A stretch of 64,000 bases of DNA from an uncultured Pseudoalteromonas sp. (GCA_947493455.1 CANLRB010000002.1:248001-312000); one strand, 5' to 3'. Counted from the stretch's first letter, positions 18,547 to 27,903 are shown. Program-made: numbers and translations. The notes: a model not told the origin generated them from the letters alone.

Positions 18547-19606
18547 TTTTTGGCAACTGTTTATGATTTCGGCGCCTTGGCTTTTGCTCGGGCTCTTTGT
18601 TGCTGCACTTATTAATGTGTACTTACCAAAAGACTTTTTGAATAAGCACCTCGGCAAAGAGGGCATGGCAACCACAGTCAAAGCGGCGCTGATTGGCGCG
18701 CCTATGCCGTTGTGTTCATGCGGTGTGATCCCCGCAGCGCTCGGTTTACGCCGTGCTGGTGCATCAAAAAGCGCAACGACCGCTTTTTTAGTCTCAACGC
18801 CCGAAACCGGAGTTGACTCAATTTCAGTGTCGTATGTACTACTTGGCCCGTTTATGGCAATTATTCGACCTATCGCGGCAGTCACCAGTGCCATTACTGC
18901 AGGCTTATTGGTAGGACGCGATACAGCAAAAAAAGAGCTCGACGATAGCGTGCACGCAACAAGTTGTTGCGCAAAAAAAGAAGCGCAACAAGAGATTGAA
19001 CAAGCCCCTGCAAAAACAAGTTGCTGTGCGTCAAAAAAAGCGCAAAAACCCAGTCAAAAGCAAAAACTGCTTAACGCGATTGAGTTTAGTACTAATAAAT
19101 TGCTGTCAGATACCGCCAAATGGCTACTGATCGGTTTGTTGTTTGCTGCCGCAATTCAAACTTATGTACCGCAAGATTTTTTACTGCAATGGGGCGATGG
19201 CATTGTGGCTATGGTTGTGGTGATTTTAGTCAGTATTCCAATGTATATTTGCGCAACAGCGTCAACACCAATTGCGGCGGGTCTGTTGTTATCGGGTGTA
19301 AGCCCAGGTGCTGTATTGGTCTTTATGCTGGCGGGTCCAGCTACGAATGTGGCAACCTTAGGTGTGGTGGCCAGTGAGCTTGGTAAGCGCGCCATTGTTG
19401 CTTATTTATTTGGTGTGATTGCCGTTGCCATAGCATTTGGTTTTTTAACTAATTATTTGGTGGACGAATTTAATATCGTAGTTGCGCCTGCCTTGGTAAG
19501 CCATGAGCATGTATTGCCACATTGGTTTGAACTCGCGACTGCGGTGTTATTAGGCGCCCTGTTATTACGATTACTGGTAAAGCAGGTTATCGCTAAAAAA
19601 AGTTAA
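18530..19606 (+). CDS. SO_0444-family Cu/Zn efflux permease (PF03773)
   Basis: A 358-residue membrane protein. The start ATG at 18530 has GGAGG six bases upstream. The two homologous membrane halves both carry the family signature: CGVIPAALGLRR...STPETGVDS in the first and STPIAAGLLLSGVSPGAVLVFMLAGPATN in the second half (shown in part: STPIAAGLLLSG, LAGPATN). Between them is a cytoplasmic loop (about 140-180) with two CC pairs (SCCAKK, SCCASKK), likely metal-binding. The family exports copper or zinc. Overlap with the MerR-type gene and the shared promoter argue for a metal-inducible resistance pair. A terminator follows. Confidence 0.88.
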   Translation: MDFLFNFWQLFMISAPWLLLGLFVAALINVYLPKDFLNKHLGKEGMATTVKAALIGAPMPLCSCGVIPAALGLRRAGASKSATTAFLVSTPETGVDSISVSYVLLGPFMAIIRPIAAVTSAITAGLLVGRDTAKKELDDSVHATSCCAKKEAQQEIEQAPAKTSCCASKKAQKPSQKQKLLNAIEFSTNKLLSDTAKWLLIGLLFAAAIQTYVPQDFLLQWGDGIVAMVVVILVSIPMYICATASTPIAAGLLLSGVSPGAVLVFMLAGPATNVATLGVVASELGKRAIVAYLFGVIAVAIAFGFLTNYLVDEFNIVVAPALVSHEHVLPHWFELATAVLLGALLLRLLVKQVIAKKS

Positions 19607-19657
19607 CCATTTAAAACCAATCTATTGACATTGATTGGCATAACTTAGCTTGTTGAG

Positions 19658-19692
19658 AAAGTGCAACTGTTATTAACGGTTGCACTTTTTTT
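19658..19692 (+). terminator. Rho-independent terminator of the metal-efflux operon
   Basis: A perfect 10-bp stem (aaagtgcaac, 19658-19667; gttgcacttt, 19679-19688) with an 11-nt loop runs into seven T residues (19686-19692). Confidence 0.9.
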
Positions 19693-19760
19693 GTGAATTT
19701 CCACCTTATATCAAGCATTTTTTTGATCTAGATCTATAAAATAGGAATTATATTGTAAAT

Positions 19761-19833
19761 AAAAGTTATTATCATTATTGATCTTGATAATTTTTGTGAT
19801 TAGAATTTCCCGCAAATAATATTTATTCTCATT
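19761..19833 (+). promoter_or_regulatory. Two Fur-like boxes upstream of the imelysin operon
   Basis: Bases 19761-19779 match 14 of 19 positions of the Fur consensus (read as its reverse complement, gataatgattatcattatc), including an unbroken attatcatta. Bases 19815-19833 match 12 of 19. Both lie in a very AT-rich leader directly before the ATG at 19857. Counts were made by hand; AT-rich background makes the second box weaker evidence. Confidence 0.65.
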
Positions 19834-19856
19834 TACGTAGAAAAGATAGGTCCCTG

Positions 19857-21275
19857 ATGAAAAAACTAACGAGCTTTGCGCTTTCGGCTTTATGTGTTGC
19901 CATGCTTTCAGCATGTAGCGGCGATGATGGTACAGATGGTATTAATGGTACTGATGGTGTAAATGGTGCTGCTGGCACAAATGGCGTATCAAATTTTGTT
20001 ACAGCAAAAGACGTTGTGGTAACCAATGCACAGCAAGCATATGCAGTTTATGCCGATTCACTGATTGCAGCGAAACAACTTGAAATCGCAGTGAGTGCGT
20101 TTGTGGCGGCGCCAACAGCAGCTAACTTTACGGCGGCAAAATCAGCTTGGTTAGATGCACGTGAACCATATGGTCAATCAGAAGTGTTTCGTTTTCGTGA
20201 AGGTCCTATCGATAATTTAACAACTGACGGCAACGGTGATCCGGTACTTGAGCCAGAGCAAGGTCCAGAAGGTGCAATCAATGCGTGGCCACTTGCTGAA
20301 GCCTTGATTGACTACACCATTGATATGGATGGTTTTCAAAACCCAGGTAATATCGCAACTTTACCTGTCGGTGGTAACATTATTGCGGATATCGCTGAGT
20401 TTCCACAAATTGACAAAGCGACTATCGCGGCACAGTTTGAACGCGGAGATGAAGAAGCAAACGTGACGTCTGGGTATCATGCAATTGAGTTCTTACTTTG
20501 GGGTCAAGATTTAAATTTAGACGGCACTTATACTGAAATGCGTGACTACACTGCAGGGCACCGCAGCGCGTCAGATTACTACACGCAAAGTAATGGTATG
20601 GGTCAGTGTACATCGGGTGCAAACGCAACTGAAGCTAACGAAATATGCATGCGTCGTGGTCAATACTTAATCGCAGCAACTCAGTTGTTAGTCGACGACT
20701 TACAAAATGTTGTTAATGCTTGGACGCCAGGCTCAGGTTTCCACTTCCTTGAATTTACTAAAGACGAGAATGTTGAATCGTCACTTGGACGTATTCTTGA
20801 AGGCATGGGTCGCCTGAGTTACGGTGAATTAGCAGGTGAACGTATGAGTATTGCTGTACGTGCAAACTCGCAAGAAGACGAGCACTCATGTTTTTCTGAT
20901 AACACACACCGCGATATTTTCTTAAATGCAAAAGGTGTACAGAACGCATTTCAAGGTGCGTATCAACGTGTTGACGGTGAACAGCTTGCGGGCGCTAGCA
21001 TTTACGACTTATTAGTTGTTGAAGGCCATCATGAACTCGCTAATGAATTACGTGCAGCGGTTGACGATACCATGATTAAAGCGGCCGTGATTGATACTTC
21101 GGCGAAGCTCGGTTACTCATTTGATGTACAAATTCAGACAGCCGATATGAAGGCGCCAATCTATAACACGATTGACGCACTAAAAGCACAAACTCAAGTA
21201 ATAAAACGTGCGATTGAAGCACTGGGTGTTACAACCGGTGATCTTGAGCAAGATACCGATGAGTTTGATGGCTAA
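19857..21275 (+). CDS. Imelysin-family (IrpA-like) iron-regulated lipoprotein
   Basis: A 472-residue outer-membrane-type lipoprotein (lipobox LSAC, Cys20). Just after the lipid anchor are six Gly-X-Y triplets (GTDGINGTDGVNGAAGTNG, about residues 24-42), a collagen-like spacer. The imelysin domain follows: the signature GYHAIEFLLWGQD (GxHxxE) sits at about residue 206-218, and a second conserved GHHELANELRAA block near 388. Imelysins are iron-regulated surface proteins linked to iron uptake; a peptidase activity was once proposed but is not established. It heads the operon behind the Fur-like boxes. A hairpin downstream may reduce read-through to the di-haem genes. Confidence 0.9.
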   Translation: MKKLTSFALSALCVAMLSACSGDDGTDGINGTDGVNGAAGTNGVSNFVTAKDVVVTNAQQAYAVYADSLIAAKQLEIAVSAFVAAPTAANFTAAKSAWLDAREPYGQSEVFRFREGPIDNLTTDGNGDPVLEPEQGPEGAINAWPLAEALIDYTIDMDGFQNPGNIATLPVGGNIIADIAEFPQIDKATIAAQFERGDEEANVTSGYHAIEFLLWGQDLNLDGTYTEMRDYTAGHRSASDYYTQSNGMGQCTSGANATEANEICMRRGQYLIAATQLLVDDLQNVVNAWTPGSGFHFLEFTKDENVESSLGRILEGMGRLSYGELAGERMSIAVRANSQEDEHSCFSDNTHRDIFLNAKGVQNAFQGAYQRVDGEQLAGASIYDLLVVEGHHELANELRAAVDDTMIKAAVIDTSAKLGYSFDVQIQTADMKAPIYNTIDALKAQTQVIKRAIEALGVTTGDLEQDTDEFDG

Positions 21276-21330
21276 AAGCTTGATGTAGCGTGTTTTAATT
21301 CCTTAGTTCTAATTATTTTTACACGCGCTT

Positions 21331-21352
21331 AGCCCACTTTGTGGGCTTTTTT
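21331..21352 (+). terminator. Intra-operon terminator/attenuator after the first imelysin gene
   Basis: A 7-bp stem (agcccac, 21331-21337; gtgggct, 21341-21347) with a 3-nt loop is followed by six T residues. It lies 16 bp before the start of the di-haem gene, so it probably sets a lower expression of the downstream genes. Confidence 0.8.
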
Positions 21353-21367
21353 GTTTTAGGGGCGCAT

Positions 21368-23026
21368 ATGAAACAATACTTTATTCCAGCAATCGCAACG
21401 TTATTGCTGTTTGGCTGTGGTGGCTCGTCGTCATCGAGTACACCTACTCAACCTGATCCCGATCCCAAACCGCCTGTCGCCATGCCTGGACAGCCAGAAG
21501 ATGGCTTACCTGCATTATCTGCCGAGACACCCGATCTAAACGAACACTTGTCGGGCGCAGAGGTGACGACTAAGGTGCAAAACGAAGATGCATTTAGTCA
21601 GTCAGCACCAAAAATCCGCAGTGACTTTGAACTCGACGGGGTATTTAAATCAGGCGACCATTTATTTCGTACTTCGCACAAAGGGCAAGGCCCGCTATTT
21701 AATAATCCAACCTGCCAAGGTTGCCATATTAAAGATGGTCGTGGTCAGGTACCACGCGACCCATCCGAGCCGATGATCAGCATGTTTTTGCGTATTAGCG
21801 ATAGCGCTGGTCAACCAGATCCAATTTATGGTGACCAATTGCAAACATTTGGTGTGGTTGCTGGCCACCCACTCGGGGCTTTACCTAAGCATAATGGAGC
21901 GCTTAATGAGGGGCTCGCATACGGTGAAGCTTACGCATTTGTTGAATATGAAACGATTCAAGGACAATTTAGTGATGGTGAGACTTATCAACTTAGAAAG
22001 CCGGTTTATAAGGTAAAAGACCTTGCCTACGGCGACTTTAATAGCAGTGTACGCTTGTCGCCACGGGTGTCACCTAGCGTGTTTGGTGTCGGTCTACTTG
22101 AAGCTATTCCTGAGTCATATATTACCAGTTACGCCGACCCCGATGATGTTGACAATGATGGTGTTTCAGGGCGCGCAGTGTACGTTACTGAACCGATTTC
22201 CAATCAAACAAAGTTAGCACGCTTTGGCTACAAAGCGGTTACGGCATCTGTGTTACAGCAGATTTCCGGGGCTTATCGCGGTGATATGGGGGTGACTAAC
22301 TTGGTCAATCGTGACGAGCCGTGCACTGAACGTCAATTAGCATGCCTTGATCAAGCAGCCCTTGAACAAGATATAGAACAAGATGGTCTTGACTTAAGCA
22401 AGTTAGATTTAGCCCAAGTTGAATTTTACAACCGATTGCTCGCGGTACCAAAACGTCGTGGTTATGACGAGCAAACAGGTTTGTGGCAAGCGGAAGTAGT
22501 GGCTGGTCGCAAACTGTTTTTTGAGGCTAACTGCAAAGCGTGCCATGTACCGCGTCACAAAACGCTTGAAGCCGCACCAAGTTTATTAGGTGACGCCAAT
22601 TTACTTGATGTTGCCGATACGTTTACACCAATTCAGGCGCTATCAAATCAGGTTATTTATCCTTATACAGATTTGTTACTGCACGATATGGGGGGGAGTT
22701 GTCAGGCTATTTCGCGCGAAACCCAAACGGGTGAAGCATGTCAACAAGGTGAGCAATGTCTTTGGGTGCAGCGATGCGACGGACTTGCCGATGATAGGCC
22801 CGAAGGGCAAGCCAGCGGCACAGAATGGAAAACGCCGCCACTTTGGGGTCTTGGACTGGTAAAAGAGGTCAATGCCAACGCAACATTTTTGCATGATGGT
22901 CGTGCGCGAACAATTAGCGAAGCCATATTGTGGCATGGTGGCGAAGCAAAACAGGCGCAACAAGCTTATTTGAATATGAGCAAAGCGCAGCGCATCCAGC
23001 TGATTACGTTTTTAGAGTCTCTATAA
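21368..23026 (+). CDS. Di-haem oxidoreductase-family lipoprotein (DUF1111), first copy
   Basis: A 552-residue exported lipoprotein (lipobox LFGC) with a Ser- and Pro-rich linker. Two c-type haem motifs are present: CQGCH near residue 118 and CKACH near residue 388. It resembles the putative di-haem thiol oxidoreductase/peroxidase family (DUF1111) related to MauG and cytochrome c peroxidase. The start at 21368 is chosen because it gives the lipoprotein signal and has aggggc just before it; an upstream in-frame start at 21341 lies within the hairpin. Its stop overlaps the next start (TAATG at 23024-23028). Such genes accompany imelysins in iron-regulated clusters; an iron redox role is inference. 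Confidence 0.88.
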   Translation: MKQYFIPAIATLLLFGCGGSSSSSTPTQPDPDPKPPVAMPGQPEDGLPALSAETPDLNEHLSGAEVTTKVQNEDAFSQSAPKIRSDFELDGVFKSGDHLFRTSHKGQGPLFNNPTCQGCHIKDGRGQVPRDPSEPMISMFLRISDSAGQPDPIYGDQLQTFGVVAGHPLGALPKHNGALNEGLAYGEAYAFVEYETIQGQFSDGETYQLRKPVYKVKDLAYGDFNSSVRLSPRVSPSVFGVGLLEAIPESYITSYADPDDVDNDGVSGRAVYVTEPISNQTKLARFGYKAVTASVLQQISGAYRGDMGVTNLVNRDEPCTERQLACLDQAALEQDIEQDGLDLSKLDLAQVEFYNRLLAVPKRRGYDEQTGLWQAEVVAGRKLFFEANCKACHVPRHKTLEAAPSLLGDANLLDVADTFTPIQALSNQVIYPYTDLLLHDMGGSCQAISRETQTGEACQQGEQCLWVQRCDGLADDRPEGQASGTEWKTPPLWGLGLVKEVNANATFLHDGRARTISEAILWHGGEAKQAQQAYLNMSKAQRIQLITFLESL

Positions 23027-24411
23027 TGCGATTTTTTGTAGTCCCTTTACTGGTAGTTTTAGTTGGTTGTAGCGATCCTGTACCTGAGTTTTCTAAAGAT
23101 GAGTTTAAGCCCGGTGGGCAAGCAACACTCAAACGAGTGAACACACGCACTTTTATTCACCCGTCGGGCAATTTGTCGATAGATGATGAGCTCGGTTTTT
23201 GGAATGGTTTATCATTTTTTAAAGATCCTTGGGTGGCAGCACCCGCCGCAACGACAGATAGAGATGGTCTTGGCCCGCTTTATAATTCGCGTTCATGCAA
23301 AGCATGCCATAGCCGAGGCGGGCGCGGTAAATTAGTGGGAGAAGGCGTGCATTCCCCAATGGCGTTGCTTATGCGCCTTGGCGATAAACACGATGGTCTA
23401 TGGCAAGACCCGATTTATGGCGGTCAATTACAGTCTTTTTCGCTTGCGCAATTTAATCAGTTAAAGCCAGAAGCGAAAGTCGAAGTGAGCCATCAAAAAA
23501 TTACCGGCACATTTGCTGACGGCACGCCGTATGAGTTGATAAAGCCGAGTTATAAATTGCGCGACCTCGCGTACGGGGTTTTGCATGACAAAACCCAGCT
23601 CTCACCGCGCTACGCACCTGCTATATATGGCATGGGATTGCTTGACGCTATCAACAGCAAAGATTTGCTTAAACAGCAAGATATAAATGATGAAAATAGC
23701 GATGGTATTTCAGCAAAATATAATTGGGTACCGGATGTGGAGTCCGGTGATGTGGCGCTTGGACGCTTTGGCTTTAAAGCGCTGCAACCAACTTTAAAAC
23801 AGCAAGTCGCAGCGGCGTTCGTGAACGATATTGGCATTACTAACCCGTTATTTAAGCAAGATACCTGCACCGAATTACAACCTACTTGTATACAGGCAGC
23901 AGTGCAAAGTGGTCATACAAATGAACTTGAAATAATGCAACAAATGCATGGTGATACCGAGTTTTTTAGTGCTCATGTTGCGGTGCAACCAACCCGTAAA
24001 TTGAAGTCAAAAAAAGCGCAAGCGGGTCGTCGTCAATTTTACCTCGCTGGGTGCCAACATTGTCACACACCGAGCTACACAACAGCATTTGATTACCCCG
24101 ACAAAAATCTTGCCGGACAAAAAATATGGCCATATACCAATTTGGCATTACACGATATGGGGCCGGCCTTAGCTGATGGTAAAGCGGAATACTTGGCAAC
24201 ATCATCGGAGTGGCGCACGCCGCCGCTATGGGGCATCGGCCTACAACAACGAATTCAAGGTTATCAAGCTTTTTTACATGATGGCAGAGCACGTACGCTT
24301 GCAGAAGCTATTTTGTGGCATGGCGGTGAAGCAGAGGCGGCCCAAAAAGCGTTTATCAATATGACCAAGCAAGAGCGTGAAGCGCTTATTTATTTTTTAC
24401 AACAGATTTAA
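23026..24411 (+). CDS. Di-haem oxidoreductase-family lipoprotein (DUF1111), second copy
   Basis: A 461-residue paralogue of the preceding protein. The start at 23026 overlaps the upstream stop by one base and gives a short lipoprotein signal (lipobox LVGC). Haem motifs are CKACH (about residue 94) and CQHCH (about residue 342). Shared blocks with the first copy include GPLYNSR/GPLFNNP before haem 1, DPIYG.QLQ, and near the C-terminus FLHDGRARTISEAILWHGGE versus FLHDGRARTLAEAILWHGGE. It lacks the extra Cys-rich insertion (about residues 430-455) of the first copy. The two likely arose by tandem duplication. Confidence 0.88.
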   Translation: MRFFVVPLLVVLVGCSDPVPEFSKDEFKPGGQATLKRVNTRTFIHPSGNLSIDDELGFWNGLSFFKDPWVAAPAATTDRDGLGPLYNSRSCKACHSRGGRGKLVGEGVHSPMALLMRLGDKHDGLWQDPIYGGQLQSFSLAQFNQLKPEAKVEVSHQKITGTFADGTPYELIKPSYKLRDLAYGVLHDKTQLSPRYAPAIYGMGLLDAINSKDLLKQQDINDENSDGISAKYNWVPDVESGDVALGRFGFKALQPTLKQQVAAAFVNDIGITNPLFKQDTCTELQPTCIQAAVQSGHTNELEIMQQMHGDTEFFSAHVAVQPTRKLKSKKAQAGRRQFYLAGCQHCHTPSYTTAFDYPDKNLAGQKIWPYTNLALHDMGPALADGKAEYLATSSEWRTPPLWGIGLQQRIQGYQAFLHDGRARTLAEAILWHGGEAEAAQKAFINMTKQEREALIYFLQQI

Positions 24412-24430
24412 CCTACAACAAGGTAACAAC

Positions 24431-25567
24431 ATGAAAAAAAGTATACAAATAATTAGTTTATGCAGTGTGTTAATGGCCTGTGGTGGGGGCGGTGGTTCAT
24501 CAGATAAAGACCCTATTATCGACCCGCCAGTTGTAAAAAAAACAAAAGAGCAGGCGATGGCAGAATTACTCACATCGCAGGCGGAACATTATATAATACC
24601 GGCCTATCGAGGTTTACTTGAACAGTCGACCCAGTTTGAACAAGCGAGTGCTAACTTTTGTTCACTCAGCACGCCAACGCAAGATGATCTCGAGAGCTTG
24701 CGCGGCGCTTGGTTTTCGCTTAGCCAAGATTGGCAATATAGCCGCGCAATTAAAATGGGTCCTGTATCCGAAGAGTTCCGTCATTTTCGACTGCAATATT
24801 GGCCTGATAACAATAATGCCGTATCTCGAGGTGTTGCATCTTTACTTGCTAGTGCGGAGATAAATCAATTTACGGTCGCGAGTCTACAAGATGGCGCACA
24901 GGGCATTCCTGCCCTTGAGTACTTACTATATTTTGAGAATAACGGCGCGTTGTTGTTAAGTGGCGATGAGCGTGAAAAACGGTGCTTAGCGGTGATGGCG
25001 ATTGCCGCAAATGTACACGATATTATCGCAGATGTGGTGCAGCTTTGGACTGAAGGCAGTGACCCATTTTTTGCTAGCTTTACCCAAGGCAGCGGCGATT
25101 ACACCACTCAGCAAGCGGTTTTAGAAGATTTTGTGACAAATTGGTTTGAGCTTATCGAAGTCATTAGCGATAACAAAATAAATCATGTACTTGGTTTCGA
25201 AGCTCCTGGGCGCATTAATGATGCGGAACAAAACTTAAGCCAAACATCGCTAAATAATATCAAACAGAATTTCAAAGGTATCGAAGCTGCTTACTATGTG
25301 GGTACTCATTATGGTTTTGACAATTACCTCAATGAGATTCATGAAGGTCATCAGGTTGGCACTAAAATAGATCAATCGTTTATTGATATTAATGCACAGC
25401 TAAATGCGCTAAATGCACCACTTGAGCAACTTGTGAACACGGATCAAGGGCGAGCACAGCTGGTGGCGCTGGTGAATACGATTCGCGATTTTAGAGATTT
25501 AATGTCGAGTGAGTTTGTACAACTAACAGGGCTTAATCCAAACTTTAATTCAAATGATGGCGATTAG
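24431..25567 (+). CDS. Imelysin-family lipoprotein, second copy (divergent)
   Basis: A 378-residue lipoprotein (lipobox LMAC, then a Gly/Ser-rich linker). The start at 24431 has AGGT upstream and gives the signal peptide; the frame is open from 24377 but that extension lies inside the previous gene. The imelysin-type helical domain has GIPALEYLLY (about residue 161-170) where canonical imelysins have GxHxxEyLLwG, so the histidine is replaced by proline while the glutamate stays. R-x-F-R and WPD elements near residue 115-130 fit the family. It follows the di-haem pair by 19 bp. Confidence 0.82.
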   Translation: MKKSIQIISLCSVLMACGGGGGSSDKDPIIDPPVVKKTKEQAMAELLTSQAEHYIIPAYRGLLEQSTQFEQASANFCSLSTPTQDDLESLRGAWFSLSQDWQYSRAIKMGPVSEEFRHFRLQYWPDNNNAVSRGVASLLASAEINQFTVASLQDGAQGIPALEYLLYFENNGALLLSGDEREKRCLAVMAIAANVHDIIADVVQLWTEGSDPFFASFTQGSGDYTTQQAVLEDFVTNWFELIEVISDNKINHVLGFEAPGRINDAEQNLSQTSLNNIKQNFKGIEAAYYVGTHYGFDNYLNEIHEGHQVGTKIDQSFIDINAQLNALNAPLEQLVNTDQGRAQLVALVNTIRDFRDLMSSEFVQLTGLNPNFNSNDGD

Positions 25568-25568
25568 T

Positions 25569-26669
25569 ATGAAGGAAGTAAGTCGGCGTCAATTTTGCCG
25601 CAGTGCAATCACATTGCCAATGCTTGCTGCGACGGGCCTTAATCTGACTGGGTGTGCGAATTTGAGTGCAACGCGATTTGTATCGGGGGCCACCGATGCG
25701 ACGCAGCAAGATTACTTGGTGGTATTTAATGATAGTGGTGAGCTATTGCATCAAGTTGCCCTTGCCAATCGTGCCCATGATATTGTCGCGATTGATAAGC
25801 AACATGTTGTCGCGGTTTCAAGGCGTCCATTTACCCAATTGTTTGTCGTTAATATTGAGTCGGGTGAATGTGTAAAGCAAATTACGGCGCAAAGCGGCTT
25901 TCATTTTTATGGTCACGCCGCAGTCGACACAAAACGCAATCAATTAATCACCACAGAAAATGAAATAGTAACAGGGCGTGGAAAGCTAGTGTTTCGAAAT
26001 TTGATTACTTGGTTGATTGATGATGTTGTTGACTCAGGGGGGATTGGACCACACCAATGTGCGCTCTTAAATTCAAAAGATGTCTTAGTCGTTGCCAACG
26101 GGGGGATTTTAACACATCCAAAAGAGAGGCGTAAAAAACTTAATCTAACAACGATGAAACCGAATTTGAGTTATTTTGAGTTAGCGTCAAAACGCCTTAT
26201 CGAGCAAGTGACGCCGCCACATTTTCAGCTCAGTTTACGTCACTTTGCCATAAGTGATACAGATCAGGTTATCATTGGCGCCCAGTACCAAGGCTATCAT
26301 AGAGATACTTTGCCGCTTATATACTCCCATCAGCTTGGCGAAAAACTTCAGCCACTTAAAGCCCCAGCCGAATTTTGGCAGCAAATGCAGCATTACACTG
26401 CCAGTGTTAGCATAGATAATGGTGCCGGTATTGTTGGAGTGAGTTCCCCGCGCGGCGGGGTGATTGGCTATTGGCAACTTGCTAACCGCACTCTGATTAC
26501 GTCGCAAAAATTTACCGATTGCGCTGGCATTACGTTTTCAAAAGAAGGTTTTATGTTGACTAACGGTAAAGGGCAGCTCAAATATTTTGTGGCAAATTTA
26601 CAGCAGCCACTTATGGCGCAACAAGGGCTCAAATTGCGCTTTGATAACCATTTAATTGCGGTTGGCTAA
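25569..26669 (+). CDS. DUF1513-family Tat-exported lipoprotein
   Basis: A 366-residue protein whose N-terminus is a twin-arginine signal (SRRQFCRSA) ending in a lipobox (LTGC), so it is probably exported folded and lipidated. The rest is a beta-propeller-like protein with repeats around LANRAHDIVA, VAVSRRP, GHAAVDTKRN and GGIGPHQCALL, typical of DUF1513, which is regularly last in imelysin/di-haem clusters. The start ATG at 25569 is one base after the previous stop. Tat export suggests a cofactor or metal bound before export, which is inference. Confidence 0.87.
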   Translation: MKEVSRRQFCRSAITLPMLAATGLNLTGCANLSATRFVSGATDATQQDYLVVFNDSGELLHQVALANRAHDIVAIDKQHVVAVSRRPFTQLFVVNIESGECVKQITAQSGFHFYGHAAVDTKRNQLITTENEIVTGRGKLVFRNLITWLIDDVVDSGGIGPHQCALLNSKDVLVVANGGILTHPKERRKKLNLTTMKPNLSYFELASKRLIEQVTPPHFQLSLRHFAISDTDQVIIGAQYQGYHRDTLPLIYSHQLGEKLQPLKAPAEFWQQMQHYTASVSIDNGAGIVGVSSPRGGVIGYWQLANRTLITSQKFTDCAGITFSKEGFMLTNGKGQLKYFVANLQQPLMAQQGLKLRFDNHLIAVG

Positions 26670-26780
26670 ATTTATAAAGTTGGCGATGATGTATTTATTT
26701 TAACTGGTACGATATGTTAAGTTTAGCCTTCATCTGCCGAGCAAGGTAGAATCACTCTTTTAACTCGAAGTAAGTAGGTT

Positions 26781-27887
26781 ATGGCTAAGGTATCAGATAA
26801 ATTCGCAGATATTCGTCCTTATAATGATGATGAAGTTGCCGCATCAGTACAAAGATTGTTGAATGATGATGCATTTTTATCGGTGATTGCCGAACATAAT
26901 TTACCAAAGTGGGTGGCATCGATTCCGTTACTTGGCCAGTTTTTAGTTAAGCGTACACTTAGCAAAAAATACGGCGCAATTGATAATGTCGCTGAATTGC
27001 AAACAGAGGTTGCTGGCTATCTTGATTTATTGATACAGCGAACAACACGTAAAGTGACTTTTTCAGGTATCGATAAGCTTGATAAAAACACGCCATATTT
27101 ATTTATTTCGAATCATCGCGATATTGCGTTAGACCCGGCGTTAATTAATTGGGGTCTTTATAAGCATGATATGAATACAGTGCGTATTGCTATCGGTGAT
27201 AACTTGCTGCAAGTGCCTTATATGACAGAGTTAATGAAGCTAAATAAAAGCTTCATTGTTAAACGTTCGGCTAAGGCTCCCAAAGAGATGTTGCGCACTT
27301 TAACTACGCTTTCGCACTATATTTACGATTCCCTCGAAACAGGTAATTCAATTTGGATTGCACAAAAAGAAGGGCGTGCAAAAGACGGCAATGACTTTAC
27401 CGACCCGGCATTGATTAAAATGCTGCAATTACATGGGCGCAAGCTAAAAATGGAGTTTGCTGATTATGTAAGAGCATTGAAAATAGTGCCTGTTTCAATT
27501 TCGTATGAATTAGAGCCATGTGAACAAGCCAAAGCGAACGAACTATACTGTAAACAAACGCAAGGTGAGTATCAAAAAGCAGACGGCGAAGATATTGAAA
27601 GCATTATTGAGGGGTTTAGAGCCAACAAAGGGCATGTTCATTTAGCGTTCGGTGATGTCATCACTGATAACTGTGATACACCTGACCAATTAGCGACGAC
27701 AATCGACGAGCATATTCATCGTTCATATTATTTGCATCCAACTAATCTGTTAGCGGCCGAAAAAGATCTTGCTAATATTAATGATGCAGATAAAACAGAG
27801 TTTGCCAATCGTATTGCGTCTGCGCCGAGTGAGTTGCAATCGTATATCCGACAAATATATGCAACACCGGTACACAACAGTCAGTAA
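26781..27887 (+). CDS. PlsC-like acyltransferase family protein
   Basis: A 368-residue protein with an acyltransferase domain (about 90-300). The catalytic block is SNHRDIALDP, where His and the second Asp are five rather than four residues apart, or the first Asp at +2 is used; the glycerol-phosphate-binding block is QKEGRAKDGND, the equivalent of (F)PEGTR. No clear membrane segment is visible. It probably acylates a glycerophospholipid precursor, but the atypical motif leaves the substrate open. Single-gene unit with a strong terminator. Confidence 0.75.
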   Translation: MAKVSDKFADIRPYNDDEVAASVQRLLNDDAFLSVIAEHNLPKWVASIPLLGQFLVKRTLSKKYGAIDNVAELQTEVAGYLDLLIQRTTRKVTFSGIDKLDKNTPYLFISNHRDIALDPALINWGLYKHDMNTVRIAIGDNLLQVPYMTELMKLNKSFIVKRSAKAPKEMLRTLTTLSHYIYDSLETGNSIWIAQKEGRAKDGNDFTDPALIKMLQLHGRKLKMEFADYVRALKIVPVSISYELEPCEQAKANELYCKQTQGEYQKADGEDIESIIEGFRANKGHVHLAFGDVITDNCDTPDQLATTIDEHIHRSYYLHPTNLLAAEKDLANINDADKTEFANRIASAPSELQSYIRQIYATPVHNSQ

Positions 27888-27903
27888 TATATTCAAATTT
27901 AAA

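Noticed and set aside
22930-23025. Upstream extension of the second di-haem gene
   Set aside because: It lies inside the previous gene in another frame; the ATG at 23026 gives the lipoprotein signal.
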